Below, one piece after another: positions 51,919 through 60,836 of a DNA stretch of 64,000 nucleotides. The notes under the pieces are model-generated. The model worked only from the letters and a program-made list of their open reading frames with translations. It was not told where the DNA came from and made no database searches. The translations under genes and the position numbers were made by a program. Position 1 is the stretch's first letter. The number at the start of each line of letters is the position of its first letter. The stretch comes from Pelagovum sp. HNIBRBA483 (lineage in GTDB: Bacteria > Pseudomonadota > Alphaproteobacteria > Rhodobacterales > Rhodobacteraceae), in NCBI RefSeq assembly GCF_040931995.1, contig NZ_CP162412.1, positions 992,001 to 1,056,000 on the forward strand, written 5' to 3'.

Positions 51919-52371
51919 ATGACATTCCGCTCGCATATGGACATCGCGCTGGAGGAAGCCCGCAACGCCGCCGCCCGTGGCGAGGTGCCGGTCGGCGCTT
52001 GCGTCATTGCGCCTGATGGCACGGTGATCGCCCGCGCTGGCAACCGCACCCGCGAATTGAGCGATCCCACCGCCCATGCCGAAGTGCTCGCCATCCGCGC
52101 CGCCTGTGCCGCGCTGGGGAGCGAACGGCTCACCGGCCACGACCTCTACGTCACGCTAGAGCCTTGCCCGATGTGCGCCGCCACCATCAGCTTCGCCCGC
52201 ATTGCCCGCCTCTACTACGGTGCGGGTGACCCGAAATCCGGCGGAGTCGCCCAAGGCGCCCGCGTCTTTTCCCACCCGCAGTGCCACCATAAGCCCGAGG
52301 TCTATGACGGCATCGCCGCACCCGAGGCCGAAGCGCTGCTCACCCGCTTCTTTGCCGAGAAGCGCACTTAA
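51919..52371 (+). CDS. tadA: tRNA adenosine(34) deaminase
   Basis: A 150-residue zinc deaminase with the HAEVLAIR (His-Ala-Glu) and EPCPMCAAT (PCxxC) motifs and the ARLYYGAGDPKSGG segment of TadA, which makes inosine at the wobble position of tRNA-Arg. The length is normal and ATG 51919 directly precedes the first helix. Divergent from the pseudouridine synthase. Confidence 0.95.
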   Translation: MTFRSHMDIALEEARNAAARGEVPVGACVIAPDGTVIARAGNRTRELSDPTAHAEVLAIRAACAALGSERLTGHDLYVTLEPCPMCAATISFARIARLYYGAGDPKSGGVAQGARVFSHPQCHHKPEVYDGIAAPEAEALLTRFFAEKRT

Positions 52372-52450
52372 ACCACCCGAAAACCCCCGCCGCGCGACTG
52401 CCACGCAAATTTGTGCTAACGTTCCACGAAACGCTAAGCGGAGCATTCTC

Positions 52451-53131
52451 ATGGCCCACATCCCCTATCTCCAGTCCATTTATCCTCTCGCAGGCGAGTC
52501 AGCAGTCGATATCGGCGCGGGGGAGGGCACCTTCTCGCGCCAACTCGCGGCAGAAGGGGCCAAAGTCACCGCCATCGAGATCGACGCCGATAAGGTCGCA
52601 TGGGCACGCGCCCACCTGCCTGCGGACATCACCGTGAAGCGGGGCGTCGCCGAAAAGCTCCCCCTGCCAGATGCCTCGCAAGATCTCTGCTGCATGTTCT
52701 TCTCGCTGCACCATGTCCCGAAAGAGGCGCAAGACACCGCCTTCGCCGAAATCCTCCGCGTGACCAAGCCCGCAGGCCGCCTCCACATCGTCGAGCCATT
52801 TGCCTATGGCACCATGTTCGATGTGGTCCGTTTCGTGGAGGATGAAACCGAAGTCCGCACCCACTCCCACGCCATCCTGCCGCAGCTTTCCGAGCGCCTC
52901 CCCCTGCGCCTGCGCGCGCATGAGGATTACACCCTTACCCGCGCCTTCGACAGCTTCGATGACTTCGCCGAACAGATCATCCGCATCGACCCCGCCCGCA
53001 TGGAGGTCTTCCCCGATGTGGCCGATGAGATGCGCGCCGCCTACGAAAACGCGGTCGAGGAGGAGGCAGGCCAGCGCGTCCTGCGCCAGCCCTGCGCCGC
53101 TTATCATTTTGAGGTTATGGGCAGCGCCTAG
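52451..53131 (+). CDS. Class I SAM-dependent methyltransferase
   Basis: A 226-residue protein with a SAM-binding motif AVDIGAGEGTFSRQLA (about residue 19), VTAIEIDADKV, the MFFSLHHVPKE segment and RLHIVEPFAYGTMFDVV. It is like the UbiE/small-molecule methyltransferase group, with no clear substrate. ATG 52451 has GCGGAG 7-12 bases upstream; an in-frame extension to 52202 runs through tadA and is not real. Confidence 0.82.
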   Translation: MAHIPYLQSIYPLAGESAVDIGAGEGTFSRQLAAEGAKVTAIEIDADKVAWARAHLPADITVKRGVAEKLPLPDASQDLCCMFFSLHHVPKEAQDTAFAEILRVTKPAGRLHIVEPFAYGTMFDVVRFVEDETEVRTHSHAILPQLSERLPLRLRAHEDYTLTRAFDSFDDFAEQIIRIDPARMEVFPDVADEMRAAYENAVEEEAGQRVLRQPCAAYHFEVMGSA

Positions 53132-53272
53132 GCCGCTCTGGCGGTTCGCCCCGTTGCCCGCCGCTTTCTACCTGTTAACCAAAAAGTTACCCCCGCGCCG
53201 CGCTCCCAACCGTTAACGTTCGCTTTCGCAGCAGTCCGGTGGGCAGGTATTCTGCAGGTGCGATATGCATAG

Positions 53273-53305
53273 GATGTGCATCAGTTGTGCATCACTTGTG
53301 CATGC
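53273..53305. repeat. Three tandem 11-bp TTGTGCATCA-like repeats
   Basis: Three consecutive 11-base units, GATGTGCATCA, GTTGTGCATCA and CTTGTGCATGC, each share TGTGCAT at the same position (8 of 11 bases constant), after a related ATATGCAT at 53264. The 228-base gap also holds several GTTAAC/TTAACC sequences. One site per DNA turn fits cooperative protein binding. No replication gene is nearby, so an origin is not claimed. Confidence 0.55.
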
Positions 53306-53359
53306 CCATTAACCATTGATTCCGCTGCGGCGCAGAAATTTACCTTTGTTGTGAATGGG

Positions 53360-54052
53360 TTAAAATTTCAGTGTCTCCATCACCTCCGGCACCCGCACAT
53401 CCACCTCCGGCAGCGCCTGTACCAGCGCGTCAGCGGATTGCGCCAAAATCGGGAATGTCTTGTAGTGGCAGGGGATCACCGTCTTGAATTTGAAGTAACG
53501 TTTCGCGGCATAGGCCGCGCGCCCCATATCCATCGTGTAATGGCCGCCCGCACAGAGGATACCGATGTCGGGGCGGTGCAAATCCCCCATCCACTCCATA
53601 TCCGCCATGATGTCCGTATCACCCGAAACGTAGATCACGTGACCGTCCCCCGCGATCATGAATCCAGCCTCCGATCCAGCGACCGATAGCCCGTCGCCCG
53701 TATAGTCGATGCTGGAGGAATGCACCGCATTCACCATCGTCACCGCCACACCGTTGAGGTGCAGCGTTCCGCCCTTGCCAAAGCCCGTCACATCAGCGCC
53801 GCGCCCATCAAGCACTTGGCTCAGCTCATGAATGCAGCCAATGCGGGCGCCGGTTTCCAGCGCGATTTCAATGGCTTCCGCTGCGTGGTCGCCATGCCCG
53901 TGCGTCAGGAAAATCCAGCTCACCCCCTCCAGCGCCGCCGCGCGGCTCTCGTCGGGGAAACTCGGATTGGTGGTTAGCCAAGGGTCGATCAGCAGGATTT
54001 CATTGCCAATCTCGATCCTGAAACTCGCATGTCCCAACCAAGTGATTTTCAT
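53360..54052 (-). CDS. Metallo-beta-lactamase fold hydrolase (UPF0173 type)
   Basis: A 230-residue metal-dependent hydrolase beginning MKITWLGHASFRIEIGNE, with FLTHGHGDHAAEAIEIA (HxHxDH), YVSGDTDI (Asp ligand) and VIPCHYKTFP (His). These are the zinc ligands of the UPF0173/L-ascorbate-6-P lactonase-like group. The substrate is unknown. Divergent from the ceramidase-like gene. Confidence 0.9.
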   Translation of the reverse strand: MKITWLGHASFRIEIGNEILLIDPWLTTNPSFPDESRAAALEGVSWIFLTHGHGDHAAEAIEIALETGARIGCIHELSQVLDGRGADVTGFGKGGTLHLNGVAVTMVNAVHSSSIDYTGDGLSVAGSEAGFMIAGDGHVIYVSGDTDIMADMEWMGDLHRPDIGILCAGGHYTMDMGRAAYAAKRYFKFKTVIPCHYKTFPILAQSADALVQALPEVDVRVPEVMETLKF

Positions 54053-54114
54053 TTTCGCCTCCCGCGCTATTGTCCATGTTATCTGAGGTTAAACCGGAAA
54101 CAGGACGCCGCGAA

Positions 54115-54777
54115 ATGGAACTTTTCAACCAGATTGACGGCTATTGCGAACGGACGGATTTCACCTATTGGTCCGAGCCGCTGAACGCCGTGACCAATCT
54201 CTCCTTCATCATTGCCGCGCTGATTTTGTGGCCGCGCGTGCGCGGAATTCTGGGCGCACAGGTGCTCGTAGCGATCCTTTTCGTGATCGGCGTGGGCAGT
54301 TATCTCTTCCACACCCATGCCACCGTTTGGGCCGCGATGGCCGATACAATCCCGATCGGTCTGTTCATTCTCGCTTATCTTTTTCTGGTTAATCTCCACA
54401 TCATGCGCTGGCCCCTCTGGGCCGCCACCCTCGGAACCCTCGCGTTCCTACCCTACGCCACCGCCGTCACCTCGGCGATCATGCATATGCCGGTCAGTTT
54501 CTTAAAAATCTCTTCATTTTATTGGTCGGTCCCTCTTTTACTTGTTATTTACGCCTCTTTCCAAAGGGTTAAGGCCGCAGGCGTCAGCCGCGGCTTCCTG
54601 ATCGGGGCGGGGTTGCTCGCTTTGTCGCTCACCTTCCGCTCGCTCGATGAAACCCTCTGTTCGGCCTTGCCGATCGGCACCCATTTCATGTGGCATTTGC
54701 TGAACGGGGTGATGCTTGGCTGGATGATCGTCGTTTACCGCAGCCACATGCTTGCGAGTGCGCCACAGGGCAGGTAA
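54115..54777 (+). CDS. Ceramidase-family membrane protein
   Basis: A 220-residue protein with seven membrane segments. Candidate metal residues lie in YLFHTHATVWAAMAD (about 66-80), LDETLC and GTHFMWHLLNGV (about 193-204), the usual pattern of the alkaline ceramidase/CREST superfamily. Bacterial members are hydrolases of unknown substrate. ATG 54115 is chosen because ELFNQIDGYCERTDFTYWSEP is the conserved start; an earlier ATG at 54076 would add 13 residues. Confidence 0.78.
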   Translation: MELFNQIDGYCERTDFTYWSEPLNAVTNLSFIIAALILWPRVRGILGAQVLVAILFVIGVGSYLFHTHATVWAAMADTIPIGLFILAYLFLVNLHIMRWPLWAATLGTLAFLPYATAVTSAIMHMPVSFLKISSFYWSVPLLLVIYASFQRVKAAGVSRGFLIGAGLLALSLTFRSLDETLCSALPIGTHFMWHLLNGVMLGWMIVVYRSHMLASAPQGR

Positions 54778-54810
54778 AGCAGGCGCGATTGAGAATTTAC
54801 GGAGAGCCCC

Positions 54811-55098
54811 ATGTCGATTGACACGGAAACCGCCCGCCGCGTCGCCAAGCTGGCCCGCATCAAAGTCGAAGAGGACGCGCTGCCCGCACTCGCCTCAGAA
54901 TTCAGCGCCATCCTCGGCTTCATCGAGCAATTGAATGAGGTCGATGTCGAAGGCGTCGAGCCAATGACCTCCGTTACCCCGCAACGCCTCAAGCGGCGCG
55001 AAGATGTGGTGACAGACGGCAGCCAGCAAGCCGCCGTTCTCAAGAACGCGCCCGATGCCCGCGAGGGCTTCTTTGCCGTGCCGAAGGTGGTGGAATAA
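54811..55098 (+). CDS. gatC: Aspartyl/glutamyl-tRNA amidotransferase subunit C
   Basis: A 95-residue Gat[21 protein letters not shown] at the N terminus, [22 protein letters not shown] in the middle and a C-terminal FFAVPKVVE. It wraps GatA in the GatCAB complex, which converts Glu-tRNA-Gln (or Asp-tRNA-Asn) to the amide form. Its stop and the gatA start overlap. gatB is not in the window. Confidence 0.95.
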   Translation: MSIDTETARRVAKLARIKVEEDALPALASEFSAILGFIEQLNEVDVEGVEPMTSVTPQRLKRREDVVTDGSQQAAVLKNAPDAREGFFAVPKVVE

Positions 55099-56576
55099 TG
55101 ACCGATCTGACCAAACTCAAAATCGCCGAGGCCCGCGACGCATTGCGCAAGGGTGATGTCACATCCGTTGAATTGACCGAGGCATGCCTCTCCGCCATCG
55201 ACGCAGCCGATGCGCTGGGCGCTTTCGTTCACAAGACACCCGAGATCGCGCTTAAGCAGGCCAAAGCCGCCGATGCCCGCAACGGCGCAAACGCCCCCGC
55301 GCTTAACGGTATCCCCTTGGGGATCAAAGACCTTTTCTGCACCAAAGGCGTGCCGAGCCAAGCGGCCAGCGGCATCCTTGAAGGGTTCCGCCCCGAGTAC
55401 GAAAGCACCGTCACCAGCCAGCTTTTTGCCGATGGCGCCGTGATGCTCGGCAAGCTGAACATGGACGAATTCGCGATGGGCTCGTCCAATGAAACATCCG
55501 TCTACGGCAATGCCGTGAATCCGTGGAAGGTCGATGACCGCCAGCTCACGCCGGGCGGCTCCTCTGGCGGTTCCGCTTCTGCTGTTGCGGCTGATCTCTG
55601 CCTTGGTGCAACGGGCACCGATACCGGCGGCTCGATCCGCCAGCCCGCCGCCTTTACCGGCATCACCGGCATCAAGCCCACCTATGGGCGCTGCTCGCGC
55701 TGGGGCATCGTGGCTTTCGCCTCCTCGCTCGATCAGGCTGGCCCGATGACGAAAGATGTCCGCGACGCGGCGATCATGCTCACCTCGATGTGCGGGCATG
55801 ACCCGAAGGACTCCACCTCCGCCGATCTCGCCGTGCCGGATTTCGAAGCCGCACTGACCGGCGACATTAAGGGCAAAACCATCGGCATTCCCAAGGAATA
55901 CCGCATGGAGGGCACCCCCGCCGAGATCGAAAAACTTTGGTCAGATGGCGCTGATATGCTGCGCGATGCCGGAGCCAAGGTCGTCGATATCTCACTGCCG
56001 CACACGAAATATGCATTGCCCGCCTATTATGTGATCGCACCGGCTGAGGCTTCCTCCAACCTCGCGCGCTACGACGGTGTCCGCTTCGGCCATCGCGCCA
56101 GCCTTGAGGCAGGCGACGGCATCACCGAGATGTACGAGAAGACCCGCGCCGAGGGCTTCGGCCACGAAGTGCAGCGCCGCGTCATGGTCGGCACTTATGT
56201 GCTCTCCGCAGGCTTCTACGATGCTTACTACAACCGCGCACGTCGGGTGCGTGCCCTGATCAAGCGCGACTTCGATCAGGTCTTTGCCGATGGCGTCGAT
56301 GCGATCCTGACACCCGCCACACCTTCTGCGGCGTTCGGCCTTGGCGAGATGACGGATGCCGATCCGATCCAGATGTACCTCAACGATGTGTTCACCGTGA
56401 CGGTGAACCTCGCGGGCCTGCCCGGTATCTCGGTGCCCACGGGCCTTGATTCCCAAGGTCTGCCGCTCGGTTTGCAGCTTATCGGCCGCCCTTGGGAAGA
56501 GGGCGACCTGCTGAATATCGCCTATCGTCTCGAGCAATCCGCGGGCTTCGTGGCCAAACCGTCTAAGTGGTGGTAA
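55098..56576 (+). CDS. gatA: Aspartyl/glutamyl-tRNA amidotransferase subunit A
   Basis: A 492-residue amidase with the Ser-Ser-Lys triad visible: Lys in [13 protein letters not shown], and the serines in [15 protein letters not shown] and [13 protein letters not shown]. It releases ammonia from glutamine for tRNA-dependent amidation. Co-translated with gatC. Length is normal. Confidence 0.95.
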   Translation: MTDLTKLKIAEARDALRKGDVTSVELTEACLSAIDAADALGAFVHKTPEIALKQAKAADARNGANAPALNGIPLGIKDLFCTKGVPSQAASGILEGFRPEYESTVTSQLFADGAVMLGKLNMDEFAMGSSNETSVYGNAVNPWKVDDRQLTPGGSSGGSASAVAADLCLGATGTDTGGSIRQPAAFTGITGIKPTYGRCSRWGIVAFASSLDQAGPMTKDVRDAAIMLTSMCGHDPKDSTSADLAVPDFEAALTGDIKGKTIGIPKEYRMEGTPAEIEKLWSDGADMLRDAGAKVVDISLPHTKYALPAYYVIAPAEASSNLARYDGVRFGHRASLEAGDGITEMYEKTRAEGFGHEVQRRVMVGTYVLSAGFYDAYYNRARRVRALIKRDFDQVFADGVDAILTPATPSAAFGLGEMTDADPIQMYLNDVFTVTVNLAGLPGISVPTGLDSQGLPLGLQLIGRPWEEGDLLNIAYRLEQSAGFVAKPSKWW

Positions 56577-56614
56577 GCAAAACGGTGATTGACTGACCAA
56601 CAGGGATTTTAGGG

Positions 56615-57358
56615 ATGCGTGTTTGGGGTGTGTTGGGGGTAGCAATTGCCGTTACCGTAGCAGGCTGTGCGCCAGAGGTGCCCGATAGCGGGCGCGGCGT
56701 CGGTTTTGGCGATTACACTGAATACCAACTCCAGCAATTGCGCAGGCAGCAAGCCATTGCCGCGCGCCCGAACCCAGAGTCGCTTACCGGAACGCCGCTT
56801 GTGGCCGATAACTCTCCTGCCCGTGACGGAACGTTGGCAGAGGCCCCTGCAAGCGAAGATGCTCCCTTGTCGGCAATCTCGCCCGATGCGCTGGCTGCGG
56901 TTGGTATTGGCGCCATCGCGCCGAGTGAGACGATCGAGGCCACGCCGCTCGAAGCCAACAACCCCACGCTCTCGGATGAGCAGGATTTCGCGGCCGTCTC
57001 CGAGCGTGAAACCATCGAGAGCGATGCAGAGCGTCTGGAGCGTCTCGCGGGGGCCTACGAGGTCATCCAACCGGGCGCTGTGCCTGTGCGTGAAGGTGAT
57101 ACAGGTCCGAACATCGTTGAATACGCGTTGAACGCGCCGAATGCCCTTGGGCAGGAATGGTACAGCCGCTTCGCCTTCTCGAGCGAAACGCGCTTCCAAC
57201 GCAACTGCGCCAAGTACCGCACGCCTGATGAAGCACAGCGCGATTTCCTCGCCCGTGGTGGGCCAGAGCGTGATATGCTGGGCATTGACCCTGATGGCGA
57301 CGGTTTCGCCTGTGGCTGGGATCCTGCGCCATACCGCGCGGCTCTTTCCGCCCAGTAA
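56615..57358 (+). CDS. Lipoprotein with excalibur calcium-binding domain
   Basis: A 247-residue protein with a lipobox (VTVAGCAPE, about residue 18) and a C-terminal excalibur-type domain: NCAKYRTPDEAQRDFLARGGPERDMLGIDPDGDGFACGWDP (Cys pair and the DxDGDGxxC calcium loop, about residues 195-240). The middle is acidic and low in complexity (Ala/Glu/Pro). The role is unknown; it may be a periplasmic or surface lipoprotein. It follows gatA by 38 bases. Confidence 0.8.
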   Translation: MRVWGVLGVAIAVTVAGCAPEVPDSGRGVGFGDYTEYQLQQLRRQQAIAARPNPESLTGTPLVADNSPARDGTLAEAPASEDAPLSAISPDALAAVGIGAIAPSETIEATPLEANNPTLSDEQDFAAVSERETIESDAERLERLAGAYEVIQPGAVPVREGDTGPNIVEYALNAPNALGQEWYSRFAFSSETRFQRNCAKYRTPDEAQRDFLARGGPERDMLGIDPDGDGFACGWDPAPYRAALSAQ

Positions 57359-57422
57359 ACCACCGCTTTTACAATTTGGACGGATTGACCCGCCCGCGCG
57401 GGCCGCATAGGAGCGGTATCGC

Positions 57423-57815
57423 GCGGATGGCTGGATGACCGCGGCAGGGTTCGCCCCGTCGAGGAAAGTCCGGACTCCACAAGGCACGGTGCCGGGTAAC
57501 GCCCGGCGGGGGAAACCCTAGGGAAAGCGCCACAGAGAACAGACTACCGTCGCTGCGGCGGCGGAAAAGGTGAAACGGTGGGGTAAGAGCCCACCGCGGG
57601 ACTGGCAACAGGACCGGCACGGCAAGCCCCACCGGGAGCAATGCCAAATAGGGGCCTCGCGCGGGTGTGATCGGCTTGCCGATATCCCCGCAGGGACGCC
57701 TGACCCCGAGAGGCCCGGGTTGGCAGCTAGAGGTCCATTGGCAACAATGGATCGAGATGAATGGTCATCCAGGGCGGTCTTCGCCCGGACAAAATCCGGC
57801 TTATAGGCCATCCGC
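57423..57815 (+). ncRNA. rnpB: RNase P RNA (bacterial type A)
   Basis: About 393 bases. The ends pair as GCGGATGG and CCATCCGC (P1). The universally conserved GAGGAAAGTCCGGACTCC (P4/CR I) lies at 57461-57478, and the partner ACAGAGAACAGACTACC near 57531. Near the 3' end CCGGCTTATAGGCCATC completes P4 and P1. Ribozyme of tRNA 5' processing. The position upstream of rpmG is usual in Rhodobacteraceae. Confidence 0.95.
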
Positions 57816-57939
57816 GCAAATCTTTCGCTCTTGCCGCGCTTTGAGTGTTGACTCGGGGGCGGCTGCCGTTAAAAGGCGGGCTTCATACGAATTTATGCGC
57901 GACGCGCCCGATAGGGCCCGCGATCAGGAGAGATGAGAC

Positions 57940-58107
57940 ATGGCGAAGCCGACCACCATCAAGATCCGCCTGAACTCCAGCGCGGGGACCGGCCACTTCT
58001 ATGTGACCAAAAAGAATGCACGCACCATGACCGAGAAAATGGTCGTTCGTAAATACGATCCGGTTGCACGCAAGCACGTCGAATACAAAGAAGGTAAGAT
58101 CAAGTAA
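57940..58107 (+). CDS. rpmG: 50S ribosomal protein L33
   Basis: A 55-residue protein, [20 protein letters not shown] to the end [12 protein letters not shown], the alphaproteobacterial L33 without zinc-binding cysteines. A CAGGAGAGATG ribosome site precedes ATG 57940. Too short for many gene lists. Followed by a strong terminator. Confidence 0.97.
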   Translation: MAKPTTIKIRLNSSAGTGHFYVTKKNARTMTEKMVVRKYDPVARKHVEYKEGKIK

Positions 58108-58130
58108 GATCACCTCTTTTGCAGAGATCA

Positions 58131-58163
58131 GGGCCGCGCTTCATCAGCGCGGCCTTTTCTTTT
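58131..58163 (+). terminator. Rho-independent terminator of rpmG
   Basis: A GGCCGCGCT / AGCGCGGCC 9-bp stem with a 5-base loop, followed by TTTTCTTTT. Lies 24 bases after the rpmG stop. Confidence 0.9.
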
Positions 58164-58192
58164 GCCTGCTCGCCTGTTCGGAGCTGGGAAGC

Positions 58193-58222
58193 AAATAAAA
58201 AAGGCCGCCCGAAGGCGGCCTT
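58193..58222 (-). terminator. Rho-independent terminator of the Bax-inhibitor-like gene
   Basis: On the minus strand a 9-bp stem AAGGCCGCC / GGCGGCCTT with a TTCG tetraloop is followed by TTTTATTTG. It starts 24 bases after the stop of the minus-strand gene at 58246. Confidence 0.9.
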
Positions 58223-58245
58223 GCATTTGTGATCTTGAGGACTGC

Positions 58246-58983
58246 TTATTCGCGGTTGCCCAGGAATTGCAGCAGGAACATGAACAGGTTGATGAAGTCG
58301 AGGTAGAGGTTCAGTGCCCCCATGATCGCTGATTTGGCGAGCCACTCGCTGTCCATCGACTTTGCGTGCTGGATATAGTCGTTCTTGATCTTCTGCGTGT
58401 CATAGGCGGTGAGGCCTGCAAAAATCAGCACACCGAGGATCGATACGGCAAAGTAGATCGCCGGCGACTGCAGGAAGATGTTGACGATCATCGCAACCAC
58501 GAGCCCGATCACACCCATGATGAGGAACGATCCCCAACCGGAGATGTCCTTTTTCGTGGTGTAGCCCCAAAGGCTGAGCCCCGCGAAAGAGATCGCGGTG
58601 ATCAGGAAGGTCTGCGCGATCGAGACATCTGTGAACGCCTTGAAAATCCATGCAATCGACAGGCCCATTGCGCCGGCAAATGCGTAGAAGAACGTTTGCG
58701 CGCCGGCAGCGGAGAGGCGGTTGATTGCGCCACCAAACAGGAACACCATCCCGAGCGGCAGGAACATTGCAATCCAGCCGAGGATGTTCGGCTGCAAGGT
58801 TGCCGGATCACGGAAGATCGACAGAAGCGCATCGTTCGAACCGATCGCCCAAGAAACACCCGCCGTAACCAGTAGGCCCACGGACATCGTTCCGTAGACT
58901 TTGTTCATATGTGCGCGAAGGCCCTCATCGATCTCGGCAGTGCGGGCACCTGCCGCGGTCCGGACCGTCTGATAGTTAGCCAT
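58246..58983 (-). CDS. Bax inhibitor-1/YccA family membrane protein
   Basis: A 245-residue protein with seven membrane helices from about residue 30 to 240 and the family pattern HMNKVYGTMSVGLLVTAGVSWAIG, FFYAFAGAMGLSIAWIF, ILGVLIFAGLTAYDTQKI and NLYLDFINLFMFLLQFLGNR. Members regulate membrane proteases or conduct calcium. ATG 58983 follows GGAGGGG by 4 bases; longer in-frame starts extend into A+T-rich non-coding sequence. Confidence 0.92.
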   Translation of the reverse strand: MANYQTVRTAAGARTAEIDEGLRAHMNKVYGTMSVGLLVTAGVSWAIGSNDALLSIFRDPATLQPNILGWIAMFLPLGMVFLFGGAINRLSAAGAQTFFYAFAGAMGLSIAWIFKAFTDVSIAQTFLITAISFAGLSLWGYTTKKDISGWGSFLIMGVIGLVVAMIVNIFLQSPAIYFAVSILGVLIFAGLTAYDTQKIKNDYIQHAKSMDSEWLAKSAIMGALNLYLDFINLFMFLLQFLGNRE

Positions 58984-59162
58984 TAACCCCTCCAAGGTAT
59001 GTTTTATCCGTTGACCCCACGCATGCGCGAGGCTTGTGTAATATATTGGAAACTTCCCTCCGGTTTTCAAGATTTTCCGGTCGGGATTTCGGATTTCCAG
59101 TGAAAATGCCGGAAACTGTGCCATTTCTTAACAGCGGGTTAAAAATAAGGCAGGGTAAGAGG

Positions 59163-60134
59163 TTAACCCATCGTTATCACGACTTTGCCCGTCGACTTGC
59201 GCTCCCGCAGCAGCTCAAGCCCCTCCAACGCCCGCTCAAATGGCAACTGGTGACTGATATGAGGGCAGATTTTTCCTGCTTCATAGAGCGACATCAGATC
59301 GGTGAGGCTCTCGCGCAGAACATCCGGCGCGAATTTCATATAGCCGCCCCAGTAGAAACCGATCAGGTCGATATTCTTGACGAGCAGATGGTTCGCCGCG
59401 ACCGGCGGCACCGTGCCTGATGCAAACCCGATGCTCAGAATCCGCGCTTCCCGTCGTGCCGATTTCATCGCCAGCGTGAATAACTCGCCCCCCACCGGAT
59501 CATAGACGACATCCGCGCCACCAGCGCCTTTTACCTCCGCAATCAGGCGCTCCAGCCCCAAATCGGAATCAAGAACTTCATCAGCTCCGGCGGCTTGCGC
59601 TGTCGCGCATTTCTCCGCACCGCGCGCAACGGCAGTAACGTGCGCACCCATTGCCTTTCCGATCTCCACCGCAGTCAGGCCAACGCCTCCCGCTGCACCG
59701 AGAACCAACAGGCGTTCACCAGCCCGGAGCCGTGCCCGCCGCGTCAGGGCAAGGTGCGATGTGCCGTAGGCGATTTGGAATCCCGCTGCATGTTCATCCG
59801 GCATGCCGTCGGGGATCGGCAGGCATGCCGCTGCCTCGAACACACCTTCTTCCGCAAGCCCGCCGGCCCCGCAAAACACAGCAACCCGCTGCCCGACTGA
59901 AATTTCGCCGCACCCCTCAGTGATCTCGATCACGTCACCCGCAACCTCCAGTCCCGGCGTAAAAGGGGTAGGGGGTGTATCCTGATAGCGCCCTTCAACC
60001 ATCAGGAGGTCAGCAAAGTTCAAACCGCAAGCGCGGATACGCAGCCGAATTTCGCCCTTGGCGAGTGTTTCGCGTTTAAGCTCGCAAAGCGCCGGAAGTT
60101 GACCGTAGGCTGTCACTTTGAAGGATCTTAGCAT
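59163..60134 (-). CDS. NADPH:quinone oxidoreductase (MDR superfamily)
   Basis: A 323-residue zinc-independent MDR enzyme, with an N-terminal GroES-like domain (residues 1-125) and the nucleotide fold LLVLGAAGGVGLTAVEIGKAMG (about 145-166). The C-terminal VPPVAANHLLVKNIDLIGFYWGGYM segment is typical of the QOR/Nmr subfamily. It probably reduces quinones or enoyl substrates with NADPH. A possible operator hairpin lies upstream at 60161-60181. Confidence 0.88.
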   Translation of the reverse strand: MLRSFKVTAYGQLPALCELKRETLAKGEIRLRIRACGLNFADLLMVEGRYQDTPPTPFTPGLEVAGDVIEITEGCGEISVGQRVAVFCGAGGLAEEGVFEAAACLPIPDGMPDEHAAGFQIAYGTSHLALTRRARLRAGERLLVLGAAGGVGLTAVEIGKAMGAHVTAVARGAEKCATAQAAGADEVLDSDLGLERLIAEVKGAGGADVVYDPVGGELFTLAMKSARREARILSIGFASGTVPPVAANHLLVKNIDLIGFYWGGYMKFAPDVLRESLTDLMSLYEAGKICPHISHQLPFERALEGLELLRERKSTGKVVITMG

Positions 60135-60142
60135 ATCGCTCT

Positions 60143-60181
60143 CTTTTTTAGATAGGCGGTTTAAAGAAGAATAGTCTTTAA
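60143..60181. promoter_or_regulatory. Upstream region of quinone oxidoreductase: repeated 15-mer and inverted repeat
   Basis: CTTTTTTAGATAGGC (60143-60157) is repeated exactly at 60808-60822 before the hisN-like gene. Next to it, TTAAAGA and TCTTTAA (60161-60167 and 60175-60181) form a perfect inverted repeat with a 7-base spacer, a typical dimeric regulator site layout. The spacing suggests control of the gene ending at 59163. Confidence 0.4.
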
Positions 60182-60397
60182 TTTCAATTGATTGATGATT
60201 TCCACCATACTTAGAGGATAGGGTGCATGCTATCCTTTAGATTGTATTTATGTGCTTTTGCCCATCTGGACCCCTGCAACTCCGGCGTGTTTTATGGGGT
60301 CAGTGAAGTTACTCGGTGTTGAGCGCGCGGCTTGATAAAACAGCAACCAAGCCAAAGTGCAAACGACTGACGCCGAAGGTAGTGATTGGAGCAAGAT

Positions 60398-60769
60398 ATG
60401 AAACACCCTGTTGACGTCCATGTTGGCAAGCGTATCCGGCATCGTCGTTGGATGAATGGTACGACGCAACAGCAATTGGCTGAAAAGGTTGGTATCAAGT
60501 TCCAACAGATTCAAAAATACGAAACTGGCATGAACCGCGTATCCGCTTCCCGTCTTTGGGATATCGGTCATGCTTTGAATGTCCCGATCTCCTTCTTCTT
60601 TGAGGGGTTGGAGCAGGACGACGCTTCCGTACATGGTGCCGCCGACCTCCCGAGTGATATCCTGGCGGATAAAGAGGCGCTGGAGCTTCTCCGTTCGTAC
60701 TACACGATGCCGGAAAACCAGCGCCGCCGTCTGTTCGATCTGGCCCGCGTTCTGAGCGACGCTGCCTGA
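60398..60769 (+). CDS. XRE family DNA-binding protein
   Basis: A 123-residue regulator. The HTH_XRE domain lies at residues 8-62 (VGKRIRHRRWMNGTTQQQLAEKVGIKFQQIQKYETGMNRVSASRLWDIGHAL). The short C-terminal part (DLPSDILADKEALELLRSYYTMPENQRRRLFDLARVL) matches the Rhodobacter CtrA-like XRE group. ATG 60398 is preceded by GGAG. It lies between the quinone oxidoreductase and hisN-like genes. Confidence 0.9.
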   Translation: MKHPVDVHVGKRIRHRRWMNGTTQQQLAEKVGIKFQQIQKYETGMNRVSASRLWDIGHALNVPISFFFEGLEQDDASVHGAADLPSDILADKEALELLRSYYTMPENQRRRLFDLARVLSDAA

Positions 60770-60836
60770 AAGGACGGTTGACCCCTGATGCCGTCCCGCG
60801 CTACCGCCTTTTTTAGATAGGCAGGAGCGGGGCGGT

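Noticed and set aside
53273-53305. Iteron-type replication origin
   Set aside because: No rep gene, DnaA box or partition gene is nearby; only three short units.
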